DNA of 7,714 nt. Source: Patescibacteria group bacterium (lineage in GTDB: Bacteria; Patescibacteriota; Patescibacteriia; WFTA01; S139-112). The notes under the pieces are model-generated. The model was not told the origin of the DNA. It saw only the letters and a program-made list of their open reading frames with translations, and did not search any database. The position numbers were made by a program, and so were the translations under genes. This document shows positions 6,666-7,714 of the stretch, piece after piece. Each line of letters begins with the position of its first letter. The first letter of the stretch is position 1. The DNA is taken from the NCBI GenBank assembly GCA_015485715.1, contig WFTA01000008.1, forward strand, positions 1 to 7,714. Reading direction: 5' to 3'.

Positions 6666-7661
6666 ATGCCCATATCACCATTAAAATTACCTGTTAAGAT
6701 AAGGAGGTTTTTGTATTCTGATATTTTGAATCAAAAAGTAAAGGAGTTGGTGAAGAAATATGATCTAAGTCAGGAATTTGCCCAAGATATAGGTAATTTT
6801 GTCATAAGTTTTTGGACATCTGATATACCCAAAGATCCTGATAGGTTGGATGAATGGGTCTCTCAAGTGATTCAGGACCCTGAGAAAATTGTAGAAAGAT
6901 ATGAGAGGTGGGATAAATTACCTGAGGATGTAAGAGAATCTTTAATGAAAGATATATTTAGTATCTTTATATTACCTCTTGATGAAAAATATGATGTTGG
7001 TATTAAGCAAATGTTAAAAGAAGCGGGATATGATATAAAGCCGGCTCTTAATTTTGATGAGGTTGTTATAGATGAAATGGAAAAAGATTTGGAATACATA
7101 GATGACCCTCGTCTGGAAACATATATAGAGGCATATAAGAGAATTGTAAGAAGTGATAACACTGGTCAAGATAATATAAAGAAAAAGTTATCAGATATAT
7201 TTGTTGAGTTTATATCAAGAGACAATGTCAGGAAAGTGGTGGATATAAGCAAAAAATATATATCATCTGGTGATTTTTCCAAGGTAAAATCAGATTTTTA
7301 TGATGCTATAAATGAGAAAAATAAAGAGAAATTCCTTGCTTGTCTGCTTGCCTTGTTTGCATCAGGAAAGGTGATGGAGCTTTTCAGGAATGATGAAAGG
7401 TATATCAAATTCTGGAGACATCATGTGCTTGAGATGGAGGGGCTTGACAGCGTGAGGATGTTTGATGAAAACCCGGGCAGGATGAGGCAGTTTGGCAAAT
7501 TTATAAGATATATTATGAAAGAAAGGTTTAATATGCAGGATGAAGAAGCTGTGATGTGGGCAGTGCTGCTTTCTGCTGTAGCCCATAAGCATAATGACAG
7601 AGAATATGAAAAACTTGCAGTAGGCAATGTAAAAACTTCAAAATTTGAATGGAACCTTTAA
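6666..7661 (+). CDS. Hypothetical soluble helical protein, third gene of the operon
   Basis: I do not recognise this protein by family. It has 331 residues, is highly charged, is predicted by eye to be almost entirely helical, and lacks a signal peptide or membrane helix. The most hydrophobic stretch (about 223-240, FLACLLALFASGKVMELF) fits a buried helix better than a membrane span. The first 65 residues (basic start, then IRRFLYSDIL, KKYDLSQEFAQDIGNFV, SFWTSDIP) resemble short helical domains recalled from other CPR hypothetical proteins near type IV secretion-like genes; that resemblance is memory-based and weak. No nucleotide-binding loop, metal-binding cluster or catalytic motif is visible. 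The gene starts 16 bases after the VirB6-like gene with no promoter-like or ribosome-binding sequence between, so it is probably co-transcribed. The ATG at 6666 is chosen as the first in-frame start after the preceding stop; TTG at 6711 is an alternative because AAGGAGG lies just upstream of it. A cytoplasmic partner of the membrane protein's tail is a reasonable guess only. Confidence 0.8.
   Translation: MPISPLKLPVKIRRFLYSDILNQKVKELVKKYDLSQEFAQDIGNFVISFWTSDIPKDPDRLDEWVSQVIQDPEKIVERYERWDKLPEDVRESLMKDIFSIFILPLDEKYDVGIKQMLKEAGYDIKPALNFDEVVIDEMEKDLEYIDDPRLETYIEAYKRIVRSDNTGQDNIKKKLSDIFVEFISRDNVRKVVDISKKYISSGDFSKVKSDFYDAINEKNKEKFLACLLALFASGKVMELFRNDERYIKFWRHHVLEMEGLDSVRMFDENPGRMRQFGKFIRYIMKERFNMQDEEAVMWAVLLSAVAHKHNDREYEKLAVGNVKTSKFEWNL
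6701..6707 (+). promoter_or_regulatory. AAGGAGG Shine-Dalgarno-like sequence inside the third gene's 5' end
   Basis: A full Shine-Dalgarno consensus sits 35 bases inside the annotated gene, ending 3 bases before an in-frame TTG (6711) and 18 bases before another in-frame TTG (6726). The ATG at 6666 has no such signal. The 3-base spacing is shorter than usual and the bases also simply encode Ile-Arg-Arg, so it may be fortuitous. If it is used, the protein would begin at residue 16 and lose its basic N-terminus. Confidence 0.25.
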
Positions 7662-7675
7662 AAATGATACAATAA

Positions 7676-7710
7676 TATATATTTGAATATTTTAAATATT
7701 CAAATATATA
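7676..7710. terminator. Perfect 17-bp-arm inverted repeat, possible end-of-operon hairpin
   Basis: Bases 7676-7692 are the exact reverse complement of 7694-7710 around a single central T (7693). The only G/C pair is 7685 with 7701; all other pairs are A/T. It lies 14 bases after the last stop codon, in the only non-coding stretch of the window, which is where a terminator would be. It departs from a classical intrinsic terminator: no GC-rich stem, and no T-tract follows before the window ends at 7714. A bidirectional hairpin, an mRNA 3'-end stabiliser or a palindromic protein-binding site are alternatives. Confidence 0.5.
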
Positions 7711-7714
7711 AATC

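Noticed and set aside
1..7714. CRISPR arrays, tRNA or rRNA genes, insertion sequences, attachment sites
   Set aside because: I saw no regularly spaced DNA repeats, no cloverleaf or rRNA-like stretches, no transposase-like protein and no terminal repeats. Nearly all bases are accounted for by three coding regions.

Overview
This 7.7 kb stretch is AT-rich and densely coding. It holds three genes on the + strand, one behind another, with almost no space between them. The first is cut by the left edge. The second overlaps the first by 7 bases (ATGGTGA). The third begins 16 bases after the second ends. The right end (7662-7714) is non-coding and carries a long AT-rich inverted repeat that may end the transcription unit. 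All in-frame stops are TGA or TAA, and no long frame contains an internal TGA, so the ordinary bacterial code fits and the TGA=Gly code of Gracilibacteria/Absconditabacteria does not.

The likely source is a Candidate Phyla Radiation (Patescibacteria) bacterium. This is inferred from the protein types, not from any marker gene. The grounds are a huge exported PKD/DUF2341/LamG protein with cysteine-rich modules next to a VirB6/TrbL-like polytopic membrane protein. That pairing, and phrases such as DNWGWC and LFAKS...W.WD, are typical from memory of CPR type IV secretion-like loci. DPANN archaea carry similar PKD/DUF2341/LamG proteins and remain a weaker alternative.

Layout: (a) 3-3683, C-terminal 1226 residues of a giant surface protein: a Pro-rich acidic linker, five four-cysteine modules, a PKD domain with a cysteine-bearing extension, a classical PKD domain, an Ig-like domain, a further PKD-like domain, DUF2341, a LamG/concanavalin-like domain and a short amphipathic tail. 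(b) 3677-6649, a 990-residue membrane protein with a signal-like N-terminus, about seven membrane segments in a VirB6/TrbL-like core, and an unusually long (about 650 residue) helical, charged tail. (c) 6666-7661, a 331-residue soluble helical protein of unknown function. (d) 7676-7710, inverted repeat.

Reading them together (inference): the surface protein would be an extracellular adhesive or structural partner of an envelope machine whose inner-membrane channel subunit is the VirB6-like protein. The long cytoplasmic tail and the third protein would be cytoplasmic parts or regulators. No ATPase (VirB4/VirD4), relaxase or pilin is visible here, so neither a complete secretion system nor its substrate can be claimed from this window.
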